From: Streptomyces shenzhenensis
GTDB taxonomy: Bacteria > Actinomycetota > Actinomycetes > Streptomycetales > Streptomycetaceae
DNA length: 64,000 nucleotides
Direction: 5' to 3'
Assembly (NCBI RefSeq): GCF_003688995.1
Contig: NZ_PENI01000008.1
Span: 124,001-188,000 of the forward strand
A program made the translations under genes and the position numbers. Every line of letters begins with the position of its first letter. Position 1 is the first letter of the stretch. Below the pieces are notes generated by a model. The model was not told the DNA's origin and searched no databases. It was given only the letters and a program-made list of their open reading frames with translations. Below, piece after piece: positions 13,388 through 28,897 of this stretch.

Positions 13388-13391
<4 letters not shown>
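8880..13391 (+). CDS. NRPS, one module C-A-T-E (substrate unassigned, D-configured)
   Basis: 1503 residues. C domain about 15-450 with HHLVLDG at 144-150. A domain with YTSGSTGRPK near 620. T domain with Ser near 1017. Epimerization domain about 1060-1490 with HHLVTDAASW near 1204, EGHGRE and NYLGRM. The A-domain pocket reads D-A-Q-E-G-G-L-V-D-K by my alignment, which matches no code I know exactly. Glu at 278 suggests a basic side chain (Orn, Arg, Lys or hydroxyornithine), while the DAQ start resembles Gln/Glu codes. The E domain implies a D-residue. There is no thioesterase. It is translationally coupled on both sides (ATGA in, GTGA out). Domain order is certain; the substrate is open. Confidence 0.92.
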
Positions 13392-21280
<7,889 letters not shown>

Positions 21281-21336
21281 GGGACACCCGAGATGACACC
21301 CGTGACGGCCCCCCACCCCTGGCAGCGGAGGAACCG

Positions 21337-24300
21337 GTGACGCACCACCCCTCGACGCAGCACCCCCCGGCCCCGGACGAGCTCCTGCGAGCGGTCACCG
21401 ACGCCCTGCGCTCGGACGAGACCCCGCCGGGCGAGGACGACAGCCTCATCGCCTGGGGACTCGACTCGATCACCCTGATGAGAATTGCGGGAGGCTGGCG
21501 CAAGCAGGGCGTCCGCGTCAGCTTCGCCGAACTCGCCAAGGAGCCCACTCTGCGCGCCTGGCGGTCACTCCTGACGGCCGCCCGGCCCGCGCCCCCGACA
21601 CCCCCCGCTCCGCCGCAGCCCGTCGCCGACCCGGGCGAACCGTTCCCGCTCGCGGTGATGCAGCACGCGTACTGGATCGGCCGCGGCGACGACACCACGC
21701 TCGGCTCCGTGGCCGCCCACCTCTACGTCGAGTTCGACGGCGAGGACGTCGACGCCCAGCGCCTCGACCGGGCCGTCCGCGCCCTCGTCGCCCGGCACGG
21801 CATGCTCCGGGCCCGTTTCACCGACGACGGACGGCAGCAGATCCTGCCCGAACCGGCCCGCCCCGCCACGGTCGTCCACGACCTGCGGGACCTGGACGAG
21901 GAGAGCGCCACGGCCCGGCTGGAGGACATCCGGCACTCCTCCTCGCACGCCCGGCTCGACGTCGCCGCCGGCGAGGTGCACTCTGTACAGCTGTCCCTGC
22001 TGCCGCAGGGGCGCACCCGGCTGCACGTCGACGTCGACATGCTCGCCGCCGACGCGCTCAGCTACCGGGTGCTGCTCTCCGATCTCGCCGCGCTCTACCA
22101 GCACCCCGACACGCCCCTGCCGCCGATCGGCACCAGCTACCCGGAGTACCTGGCCGAGCGGCACGAGATGCGCCGGCTGAGCCGGGAGCAGTCCCGCGCC
22201 TGGTGGGGCAGCCGGGTGCCGGACCTGCCCAGCGCCCCCGAACTCCCGCTGGTCCCCGAGGCCGAGCGCACCGACCCCACCCGGGTCACCCGGCGCCATC
22301 ACTGGCTGCCGCCGGAGGACAAACGGCGTCTGGCGAGCCGCGCCCACCAGCACGGGCTCACCCCGGCGATGGCCGTGGCCACCGCCTTCAGCGAGGTGCT
22401 GGCCGCCTGGAGCGGACAGCCCCGGTTCCTGCTGAACGTCCCGATGTTCGACCGCAGAGGCTCCCACCCCGATGTCGACCTGCTGGTCGGCGACTTCACC
22501 AGCTCCGTGCTGCTCGACGTCGACCTGACCGAGCCGGCGACGTTCACCGAGCACGCCCTGCGGCTCCAGGACCGGATGCACACCGACGCCGCCCACGCCG
22601 ACTACTCGGGCGTGGAGGTGCTGCGGGACCTGACCCGGCACAACGGCGAACAGGTTCTCGCACCCGTGGTGTTCACCAGCGCCCTCAACCTCGGGGAGCT
22701 GTTCGACGCGGGTGTCACCCGGTCCTTCGGCAAGCCGGCGTGGATCATCTCGCAGGGTCCGCAGGTGCTCCTCGACGCCCAGGTGACCGAGGTGGACGGC
22801 GGGCTGCTCGTCAACTGGGACGTCCGCGAGGACGCGTTCCCCGACGGGCTGATCGACGCGATGTTCGCCGCCTTCCACGCACTGGTCACCCGGCTCGGCA
22901 CCGACGACACGGTGTGGGAGTGCCCCGTGCCCGCCCTGCTGCCCGGGACGCAGACGGCCGTGCGGGCGACCGCCAACGCGACCGACGCGCCGCGCAGCCA
23001 CCGTCTTCTGCACGAGGGCTTCTTCGCCCGCGCGGCCGAACGGCCGGACGCCCCCGCCCTCCTGTGGGGTGGCGAAGGCGCCCTGTCCTACGCGGATTTG
23101 GCTGACCGGGTGCTGCGGACGGCCGGGGCGCTGGCCGCCCGCGGTGTCCGGCCGGGTGACACGGTGGCGGTCAGCCTGCCCAAGGGCCCCGACCAGATCG
23201 TGGCCGCGCTGGGTGTGCTCGCGGCGGGCGCCGCCTATGTTCCTGTCAGCGTCGAGCAGCCGGCCGCCCGCCGCGAACGCATCCGTGCCACCGCCGGGTT
23301 CCGGCTCGCGCTGACCGACGGCCGGCGGCTCGACGGGGTCGAGACGCTTACGGTCGCCGACGCCGTCCTCGCGGAGCCGTTGCCCGAGCCGCTTGCGGTG
23401 GACGAGGAGCAGCCCGCCTATGTGCTGTTCACCTCCGGCTCCACCGGTGAGCCCAAGGGCGTAGAGGTGCCCCACCGGGCTGCCATGAACACCGTCGACG
23501 ACCTCAACGACCGCTTCGGCGTGGGCGCGGACGACCGCTGCCTCGCGGTGTCCGCCCTCGACTTCGACCTGTCCGTGTACGACGTGTTCGGACTGCTGAG
23601 CGCGGGCGGCGCCGTGGTGCTGGTCGACGAGGCGGACCGGCGCGAGGCCCGCCGCTGGGCGGATCTGGTCCGCAGCCACCGCGTGACCCTCCTGAACTGC
23701 GCGCCGCCGCTGCTGGACATCCTGCTGCTGGCGACGGGACCTGGTGAACTCACCGGTCTGCGCGTGGTGTTGCTGGGCGGCGACTGGGTGGGCACCGATC
23801 TGCCGGGGCGGCTCGCCGAACGGGCCCCCGGCTGCCGGTTCATCGGTCTGGGCGGCACCACGGAGACCGCGATCCACTCCACGGTGTGCGAGGTGACCGG
23901 CGCTCAGGTCCCCGCCCACTGGCGGGCCGTGCCCTACGGAACCCCGTTGCGCAACGTCCGCTGCCGGGTCGTGGACGGCCACGGCCGGGACTGCCCCGAC
24001 TGGGTGCCGGGCGAGCTGTGGATCGGCGGGGACGGGGTGGCGCTCGGCTACCGGGGCGATCCGGTGCGCACGGCGGAGAAGTTCACCGAGGCGGACGGGG
24101 TGCGCTGGTACCGCACCGGCGACCTGGCCCGGTACTGGTCCGACGGCACCCTGGAGTTCCTGGGCCGCCGCGACCACCAGGTCAAACTGCGCGGATTCCG
24201 GATCGAGTTGGGTGAGGTGGAGGCGGCGCTCGCCGGGCATCCGGCGGTACGGCGCGCCGTGGCAGGTCTCACCCGGGCGCAGGGTGTCCAGCTCGTGGCC

Positions 24301-24816
24301 ACGGTGGCCGCCGAGGGGGTCGGCGAGGACGAACTGCGGGAGTGGTCGCGGTCCGTGCTGCCCCCGCACATGGTGCCGTACCGGGTCGCCGTCGTGCGCG
24401 AGCTGCCGCTCACCTCCAACGGCAAGCTCGACCGGCGGGCGGTCGGGAGACTGTGGCAGGCCCAGGCGCCGGCGCGGACCGAACAGCGGGCCGCGGGCGG
24501 CGCGTTGGAGACAGTGGTGGCCCGGATCTGGGCTCAGGTGCTCGGCGTCGACCATGTCGGCCCCGACGACGGTTTCTTCGCCCTGGGCGGTGACTCCGTG
24601 CTCGCCACGGTGATCGTCAGCCGGCTGCGTGAGGCGCTGGACAGCTCCGAGGTGTCGGTGCGCGCCCTGTTCGCCACCCTGACGGCCGGCGGCATGGCCA
24701 AGCGGCTGTCCGCGGAGGAGGAGACACCCGGCCGGCTCGAACAGGTCGCCGCGATCCAGCTGGAGATCGAGGGCATGTCGGCCCAGGAGGTGGACGCGGC
24801 GCTGCGCGAGGGCTGA
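21337..24816 (+). CDS. NRPS initiation protein ArCP-Cy-A(Ser/Thr)-T, makes the aryl-oxazoline cap
   Basis: 1159 residues. It starts with a carrier domain whose WGLDS site (Ser44) resembles aryl carrier domains such as EntB/DhbB. Next is a heterocyclization domain about 105-530 with DMLAADALS at 234-242, the DxxxxDxxS motif that replaces HHxxxDG. The A domain has FTSGSTGEPKG near 698, and a T domain follows with LGGDS (Ser about 1087). The A pocket reads D-L-Y-N-L-G-L-I-H, a blend of Cys-type (DLYNL) and Thr-type (Asn278, Gly301, His331) codes. Ser or Thr is favoured, Cys less so. Expected intermediate: salicyl-oxazoline. GTG start at 21337 follows GGAGG; an upstream in-frame extension is not supported. 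Last gene of the operon, although chemically it acts first. Confidence 0.92.
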   Translation: MTHHPSTQHPPAPDELLRAVTDALRSDETPPGEDDSLIAWGLDSITLMRIAGGWRKQGVRVSFAELAKEPTLRAWRSLLTAARPAPPTPPAPPQPVADPGEPFPLAVMQHAYWIGRGDDTTLGSVAAHLYVEFDGEDVDAQRLDRAVRALVARHGMLRARFTDDGRQQILPEPARPATVVHDLRDLDEESATARLEDIRHSSSHARLDVAAGEVHSVQLSLLPQGRTRLHVDVDMLAADALSYRVLLSDLAALYQHPDTPLPPIGTSYPEYLAERHEMRRLSREQSRAWWGSRVPDLPSAPELPLVPEAERTDPTRVTRRHHWLPPEDKRRLASRAHQHGLTPAMAVATAFSEVLAAWSGQPRFLLNVPMFDRRGSHPDVDLLVGDFTSSVLLDVDLTEPATFTEHALRLQDRMHTDAAHADYSGVEVLRDLTRHNGEQVLAPVVFTSALNLGELFDAGVTRSFGKPAWIISQGPQVLLDAQVTEVDGGLLVNWDVREDAFPDGLIDAMFAAFHALVTRLGTDDTVWECPVPALLPGTQTAVRATANATDAPRSHRLLHEGFFARAAERPDAPALLWGGEGALSYADLADRVLRTAGALAARGVRPGDTVAVSLPKGPDQIVAALGVLAAGAAYVPVSVEQPAARRERIRATAGFRLALTDGRRLDGVETLTVADAVLAEPLPEPLAVDEEQPAYVLFTSGSTGEPKGVEVPHRAAMNTVDDLNDRFGVGADDRCLAVSALDFDLSVYDVFGLLSAGGAVVLVDEADRREARRWADLVRSHRVTLLNCAPPLLDILLLATGPGELTGLRVVLLGGDWVGTDLPGRLAERAPGCRFIGLGGTTETAIHSTVCEVTGAQVPAHWRAVPYGTPLRNVRCRVVDGHGRDCPDWVPGELWIGGDGVALGYRGDPVRTAEKFTEADGVRWYRTGDLARYWSDGTLEFLGRRDHQVKLRGFRIELGEVEAALAGHPAVRRAVAGLTRAQGVQLVATVAAEGVGEDELREWSRSVLPPHMVPYRVAVVRELPLTSNGKLDRRAVGRLWQAQAPARTEQRAAGGALETVVARIWAQVLGVDHVGPDDGFFALGGDSVLATVIVSRLREALDSSEVSVRALFATLTAGGMAKRLSAEEETPGRLEQVAAIQLEIEGMSAQEVDAALREG

Positions 24817-24825
24817 CGCGGACAC

Positions 24826-24862
24826 GGAAGCGGCGGGGCGCCTGGCGCGCCCCGCCGCTTCC
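24826..24862. terminator. Hairpin terminator between convergent NRPS and binding-protein genes
   Basis: A perfect 16-bp GC-rich inverted repeat (24826-24841 with 24847-24862) with a 5-nt loop lies between the NRPS stop at 24816 and the stop of the leftward binding-protein gene at 24881. Its position fits a bidirectional terminator. There is no clear U-tract, as is common in Streptomyces. Confidence 0.82.
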
Positions 24863-24880
24863 TGCTGCCCCGCGGGCCCG

Positions 24881-25897
24881 TTACTCGCCGAGCTTGGCGA
24901 ACCCGGGCTCCAGGTTGTTCAGCGCCCAGGGGATGCCCAGCACGGACGGGCTCCTGAGCTGGCTGATGGTCTGGGCGTCGGTGACGAAGTAGTGGTCGTC
25001 CTTCACCGCGGACATGTTCTTCACCAGCGCACTGGACTCGAAGGCCTTCTGGAGGTCCTTGGTGGTGAACGCGATGATCGCGAGGTCGGCGTCCAGCTTG
25101 TCCAGCTGCTCGAAGGACAGCTCGCCGGTGGGGCTGCCGTTGACCGTCTTGATGTTCTTGACGGACGGGGTCAGGCCGAGGCCGAGTTCGCTCATCAGCT
25201 TGGCGGCGAAGTCCGTCTCGGACGCGATGGTGTAGATCTTCGCCGGGGTGTTGCCGATGGACAGGCTGTAGGTCCTGCCGTCCAGGGCGGGGTGCTTCGC
25301 CTTGACCGAGGCGATGCCGTCCTCGGTGTCCCTGATGACCTTCTCGGCCTGCTCCTCCTTGCCGACGGCCTTGCCGACCACCTGGACGTGCTCCTGCCAG
25401 GACTGCTGGCCCCAGGCGGTGGCGTAGCCGATCGTCGGGGCCACCGCGGACAGCTTCTCGTAGTCCTTGTCCAGGGTGAAGTCCGACGTGGCGAGGATCA
25501 GATCCGGCTGCAGGGAGGCGATTTCCTCGTAGTCGATGCCGTTGAGCGTGTCGAGGAGCTTCGTCTTCTCGGCGTCGATCTCGTCCTTCAGCCACGGGTA
25601 GACCCCGTCGGAGCTGAGGGAGTCCTTGGAGACGGCGATCGGGGTGACGCCGAGGGCGTAGAGCGCGTCGATGTCGTCGGTGCCGCCGTTGCCGACCACC
25701 ACGACCCGCTTCGGGGCCGAAGCGATCTTCGTGTCACCGAACTTGTGCGTGACGGTGACGGGGAAGGCGGCGGACTTCCCGGCCTTGGCGGCGTCCGTCG
25801 GCGCATCGCTGCTCGAGTCGTCCTTGACGGAGCCGCAGGCGGCCAGCCCGGCGACCAGGGTCGCGGTGAGAAGGGTCGTACGGAGGGGTCTCGGCAT
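24881..25897 (-). CDS. Ferric-siderophore ABC transporter substrate-binding lipoprotein (FepB/FecB family)
   Basis: 338 residues. The signal peptide ends in the lipobox LAACG, so Cys near residue 22 would be lipidated and the protein tethered outside the membrane. The rest matches the two-lobe periplasmic-binding fold of iron-chelate receptors: KRVVVVGNGGTDDIDALYALG, YEEIASLQPDLILATS, and a C-terminal SPSVLGIPWALNNLEPGFAKL. It would capture the ferric form of the cluster product. It is monocistronic and preceded by an iron box. The permease and ATPase partners are not in this window, so it either uses a shared system or they lie left of position 1. Confidence 0.9.
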   Translation of the reverse strand: MPRPLRTTLLTATLVAGLAACGSVKDDSSSDAPTDAAKAGKSAAFPVTVTHKFGDTKIASAPKRVVVVGNGGTDDIDALYALGVTPIAVSKDSLSSDGVYPWLKDEIDAEKTKLLDTLNGIDYEEIASLQPDLILATSDFTLDKDYEKLSAVAPTIGYATAWGQQSWQEHVQVVGKAVGKEEQAEKVIRDTEDGIASVKAKHPALDGRTYSLSIGNTPAKIYTIASETDFAAKLMSELGLGLTPSVKNIKTVNGSPTGELSFEQLDKLDADLAIIAFTTKDLQKAFESSALVKNMSAVKDDHYFVTDAQTISQLRSPSVLGIPWALNNLEPGFAKLGE

Positions 25898-25953
25898 GAC
25901 AGTGCATCCCTTTTCGCCAGGTGTGGGCAGGAGTCGCCTCAGCGACAGTAAAA

Positions 25954-25972
25954 CAAGGTTAGGCTTACCTTA
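25954..25972. promoter_or_regulatory. Iron box upstream of the siderophore-binding protein
   Basis: CAAGGTTAGGCTTACCTTA, a 19-bp dyad with core AGGTTAGGCTTACCT, lies 56 nt upstream of the leftward ATG at 25897. Confidence 0.9.
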
Positions 25973-26070
25973 GCAATGTGTCCCCGCTGTGTGACCGGTA
26001 CGTCAACCACGTCCGAGGCGGGGCAGTCGGAGCGCCCCTCGGGAGGGGCGCCCGGCGTCATGTCGTGCTT

Positions 26071-26343
26071 AGGCCCTGTCGTCAAACTCCCTCCCCCGGC
26101 CTCCGGCCGGGAGGTGCCCCCAGCCCCGCGACGCCATGCACGCTCCCCCGAGCTCTCCGAGCAGGGGGCACCCCCACTCGCCGCACCGGACACAGGCCCA
26201 AGTACGTCCAGTACGAGGGCCCGCGCCCGGCACACCGAGAGCACGCTCCCCCGAGCTCTCGACTCCGCTCGACCAGGGGGGACCCCCACGACGCCGCAGG
26301 GCCCGCCCTCCGGGCGGACGACGGGAGTTTGACGACAGGACCT
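26071..26343. mobile_element. Transposase-less element A (MITE-like), 273 bp
   Basis: The ends are 21-bp inverted repeats: 26071-26091 starts AGGCCCTGTCGTCAAACTCC and pairs with 26323-26343 with one mismatch. The interior is low-complexity and has a near direct repeat (CGCTCCCCCGAGCTCT at 26141 and 26244) plus several small palindromes. No credible coding frame is present. This is the anatomy of a non-autonomous element mobilised in trans. The parent IS family is not recognised from sequence alone. Confidence 0.72.
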
Positions 26344-26507
26344 AGGGTCTTTCGTTTGGATCAGGCCGGATCAGGGAGCGGGGTCTGGTGCCGTGGATCG
26401 CAAGGCGGAGGAGGGCGGCAGGGCGGAGCCCTGACAACCGACGACAACGCCGCGAGGCGCGGTGCCAGGGCCCGCGAGCCCGGCATGATCCAAACGAGAG
26501 GCCCTAG
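26342..26507. mobile_element. Transposase-less element B (MITE-like), 166 bp, abutting element A
   Basis: The ends are imperfect inverted repeats of about 26 bp: the left begins CTAGGGTCTTTCGTTTGG, and the right reads, on the opposite strand, CTAGGGCCTCTCGTTTGG. Each end begins with CTAG, possibly a palindromic target site. It shares its left CTAG with the right end of element A, so the two are in tandem. It contains no coding frame. Its right end supplies the TAG stop codon of the adjacent formyltransferase gene. Confidence 0.72.
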
Positions 26508-27457
26508 GGGTGGGGCGTGAGGTAGCCGCCCATCGTGCGGAAGTACTCCGTCGCGGCCAGTTCCGTGCCGTCCTCGGTGCGCACGCGCTTGACGAGCAGT
26601 CCACGGCGGCGTCCGGTGTGGGCGTCGGCGCCCGCCACGACGACCACGCCGTCGCCCTCGCGGATGAAGATCCGGCCCGGTGTGCCGCCGTAGTGCGCCT
26701 CGGAGACTCCGGCCCGCACGATCCTCAGGCGCTCGCCCCGGTGGAACGTGTACGCGTTCGGATACGGGTCCGACTGGGCCCGGACGAGGCGTTCCAGGCG
26801 CTCGGCCGGCCAGGTCCAGTCGATCCGGCTGTCCTCCAGGGACCGCTTGTGGAAGAAGCTCGCCCGGCTGCGGTCCTGGGGCTGCCACTGCCCGGCGTCC
26901 TTGCCGGAGGCGATCAGGTCGAGCGACTCGCGCACGATCGGGGCGATCAGGTCGACGGTCCGGCGGAACAGGTCGGTCGCGGTGTCCGTGGGGCCGACCG
27001 CCACCGAGCGCTGCACCAGGATGTCCCCTGCGTCGAGTTCGCCGTTCATGCGGTGCGCGGTGACGCCGACGCGCGGCTCGCCGTTGATGAGCGCCCAGAT
27101 GATCGGCGAGAAGCCGGCGTAGGACGGCAGCAGTGAGTCGTGGATGTTGAGTGTGCCGTGCGGGGGCAGATCGAACAGCTCCGGCGGCAGCCAGGTGCGC
27201 CAGTTGTTGGCGACGATGATGTCCGGCGCGGACTCCCGCAGGGCGGCGAGGAGTTCGGGGTCGTCGGGGCGGTTGCGCAGCAGGACCGGGACGTCGTTCT
27301 TCTCGGCGAGCTCGGCGACGCTGTCGTCCCAGATCTTCTCGTAGGCATGGTCGCTCTTGGGGTGTGTGACCACGAGGACGACCTCGTGGCCCGAGTCCAG
27401 CAAGGCCTGGAGCGTGCGATGACCCCAGGTCTGATAGCCGAACATGGCGACGCGCAT
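26504..27457 (-). CDS. N5-hydroxyornithine formyltransferase (CchA-like)
   Basis: 317 residues of the methionyl-tRNA-formyltransferase fold, which uses N10-formyl-tetrahydrofolate. The catalytic region is conserved: NIHDSLLPSYAG (Asn-His) followed by NGELDAGDIL carrying the Asp. A C-terminal OB-like part follows (FHRGERLRIVRAG, GDGVVVVAG). In this setting it formylates N5-hydroxyornithine before loading by the coelichelin-type A domain at 18150-19560. ATG start at 27457, divergent from the N-monooxygenase over a shared iron box. The stop codon (26504-26506) lies inside the terminal repeat of element B, so the last residues may have been altered by that insertion. Confidence 0.9.
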   Translation of the reverse strand: MRVAMFGYQTWGHRTLQALLDSGHEVVLVVTHPKSDHAYEKIWDDSVAELAEKNDVPVLLRNRPDDPELLAALRESAPDIIVANNWRTWLPPELFDLPPHGTLNIHDSLLPSYAGFSPIIWALINGEPRVGVTAHRMNGELDAGDILVQRSVAVGPTDTATDLFRRTVDLIAPIVRESLDLIASGKDAGQWQPQDRSRASFFHKRSLEDSRIDWTWPAERLERLVRAQSDPYPNAYTFHRGERLRIVRAGVSEAHYGGTPGRIFIREGDGVVVVAGADAHTGRRRGLLVKRVRTEDGTELAATEYFRTMGGYLTPHP

Positions 27458-27485
27458 GTGGTTCTCCCCTCCGGCGGCTCCGTTG

Positions 27486-27504
27486 CAAGGTTAGGCTAAC
27501 CTTA
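27486..27504. promoter_or_regulatory. Iron box shared by the formyltransferase and N-monooxygenase
   Basis: CAAGGTTAGGCTAACCTTA lies in the 83-nt divergent gap. The core AAGGTTAGGCTAACCTT is a perfect dyad around its central base. One operator can repress both directions. Confidence 0.93.
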
Positions 27505-27540
27505 TCTAACATGTGGCTGCCTGAGGGAGGCGATGCCACG

Positions 27541-28866
27541 GTGAAGTCACCGCTCAACGGAACTGACACCACCTATGACGTCCTCGGAATCGGTTTCGGG
27601 CCGTCAAATCTGGCGCTTGCCATAGCAGTTGAGGAACACAACGCGGGGCTTCCACCGGAGGAACGACTCAATGCCCTCTTCGTCGAACGCCAGCCGAGCT
27701 TCGGCTGGCACCGGGGCATGCTCATCAGCGACGCGACGATGCAGGTGTCCTTCCTGAAGGACCTTGTCACGCTGCGCGATCCGTCCAGCGACTTCAGCTT
27801 CCTGTACTTCCTGCGCGAACGCGGGCGGCTGACCGACTTCCTGAACCAGAAGACGCTGTTCCCGCTGCGTGCCGAGTTCCACGAGTACTTCGAGTGGGCG
27901 GCCGAACGCCTCGGTCACCTGGTGGCCTACGACCATGTGGTGACCGCCGTCCGGCCGGTGCGCGACGACTCCGGCGTGGTCGCCCACTTCGACGTCGTCT
28001 GCCGGGACCCCGGCCGACCCGGCCGCACGGTCAGCTACCGCGCCCGCGACATCAGCGTCGCGATCGGTCTTGAACCCCATGTGCCACCCGGTGTCGAGCT
28101 CACCGAACGTGTCTGGCACAACAGCCAGTTGCTGCCACGGGTCGCCGAATTCACCGCCGCCGGCACACCGGTGCGCCGAGCGGTCGTCCTGGGTGCCGGA
28201 CAGAGCGCGGCCGAGACCGTGGACTACCTGCACCGCTCCTTCCCGGAGGCGGAGGTGTGCGCGGTGTTCGCCAAATACGGCTACACCCCCGCCGACGACA
28301 GCCCGTTCGCCAACCGGATCTTCGACCCGGAGGCGGTGGACGTCTACTTCGAGGCGCCGTCCGAGGTGAAGCAGTCCCTCCTCGACTACCACCGCTCCAC
28401 CAACTACTCCGTCGTCGACATGGAGCTCATCGAGGCCCTGTACGCCACCGCGTACCAGGAGAAGGTGGCCGGCCACGAGCGGTTGCGCTTCCTCAACGTC
28501 TCCCGGATCCGTGACGTCCGCACCCGCCCCGGGGGAACGCTCGACATCAGCGTCGAGTTTCTGCCGACCGGCGAGCAACAGGTGCTGGAGGCCGACGTGC
28601 TGGTGAACGCCACCGGCTATCGGCCGCGTGACCTCGGCGCCCTGCTCGGTGAGGCGGCCAAGGTGTGCCTGCGGGACGACGGGGACGCGCTGCGGGTCGA
28701 CCGCGACCACCGGGTGGAAACCGCACCCGATGTCACCGCCGGGATCTACCTCCAGGGCAGCACCGAGCACACCCACGGGCTCACCTCGACACTGCTGTCG
28801 ACGACGGCGGTCCGCGCGGGCGAGATCCACCGGTCGCTGGTGGCCCGGCGCGTGGTCGCTCGCTGA
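27541..28866 (+). CDS. L-ornithine N5-monooxygenase (CchB/PvdA/SidA family)
   Basis: 441 residues from the GTG at 27541. An FAD- and NADPH-dependent enzyme that hydroxylates the ornithine side-chain nitrogen, the first step to the hydroxamate ligand. Motifs: FAD-binding GIGFGPSNLALAI near residue 15, substrate region FSFLYFLRERGRL, NADPH-binding VLGAGQSAAETVDYL near 220, and the C-terminal ATGYRPRDL. GTG 27541 is preferred because GGGAGG lies 10 nt upstream. The in-frame ATG at 27511 sits just past the iron box with no ribosome-binding site, and would add ten residues. Divergent from the formyltransferase. Confidence 0.93.
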   Translation: MKSPLNGTDTTYDVLGIGFGPSNLALAIAVEEHNAGLPPEERLNALFVERQPSFGWHRGMLISDATMQVSFLKDLVTLRDPSSDFSFLYFLRERGRLTDFLNQKTLFPLRAEFHEYFEWAAERLGHLVAYDHVVTAVRPVRDDSGVVAHFDVVCRDPGRPGRTVSYRARDISVAIGLEPHVPPGVELTERVWHNSQLLPRVAEFTAAGTPVRRAVVLGAGQSAAETVDYLHRSFPEAEVCAVFAKYGYTPADDSPFANRIFDPEAVDVYFEAPSEVKQSLLDYHRSTNYSVVDMELIEALYATAYQEKVAGHERLRFLNVSRIRDVRTRPGGTLDISVEFLPTGEQQVLEADVLVNATGYRPRDLGALLGEAAKVCLRDDGDALRVDRDHRVETAPDVTAGIYLQGSTEHTHGLTSTLLSTTAVRAGEIHRSLVARRVVAR

Positions 28867-28875
28867 CCACGCGCC
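28847..28875. terminator. Hairpin between convergent N-monooxygenase and fusion gene
   Basis: An 11-bp perfect stem (GGCGCGTGGTC paired with GACCACGCGCC) with a 7-nt loop spans the stop codon of the N-monooxygenase and ends before the leftward stop at 28898. Likely a bidirectional terminator. Confidence 0.75.
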
Positions 28876-28897
28876 CCGCGCACCGGGTGGCGGCGGC

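Noticed and set aside
25978..26520. Plus-strand frames across the two mobile elements
   Set aside because: They cross terminal repeats and low-complexity palindromes, lack family signatures and a ribosome-binding site.
27511..27540. ATG 27511 as start of the N-monooxygenase
   Set aside because: It lies 7 nt from the iron box with no Shine-Dalgarno; GTG 27541 has GGGAGG at good spacing and gives the usual family N-terminus.
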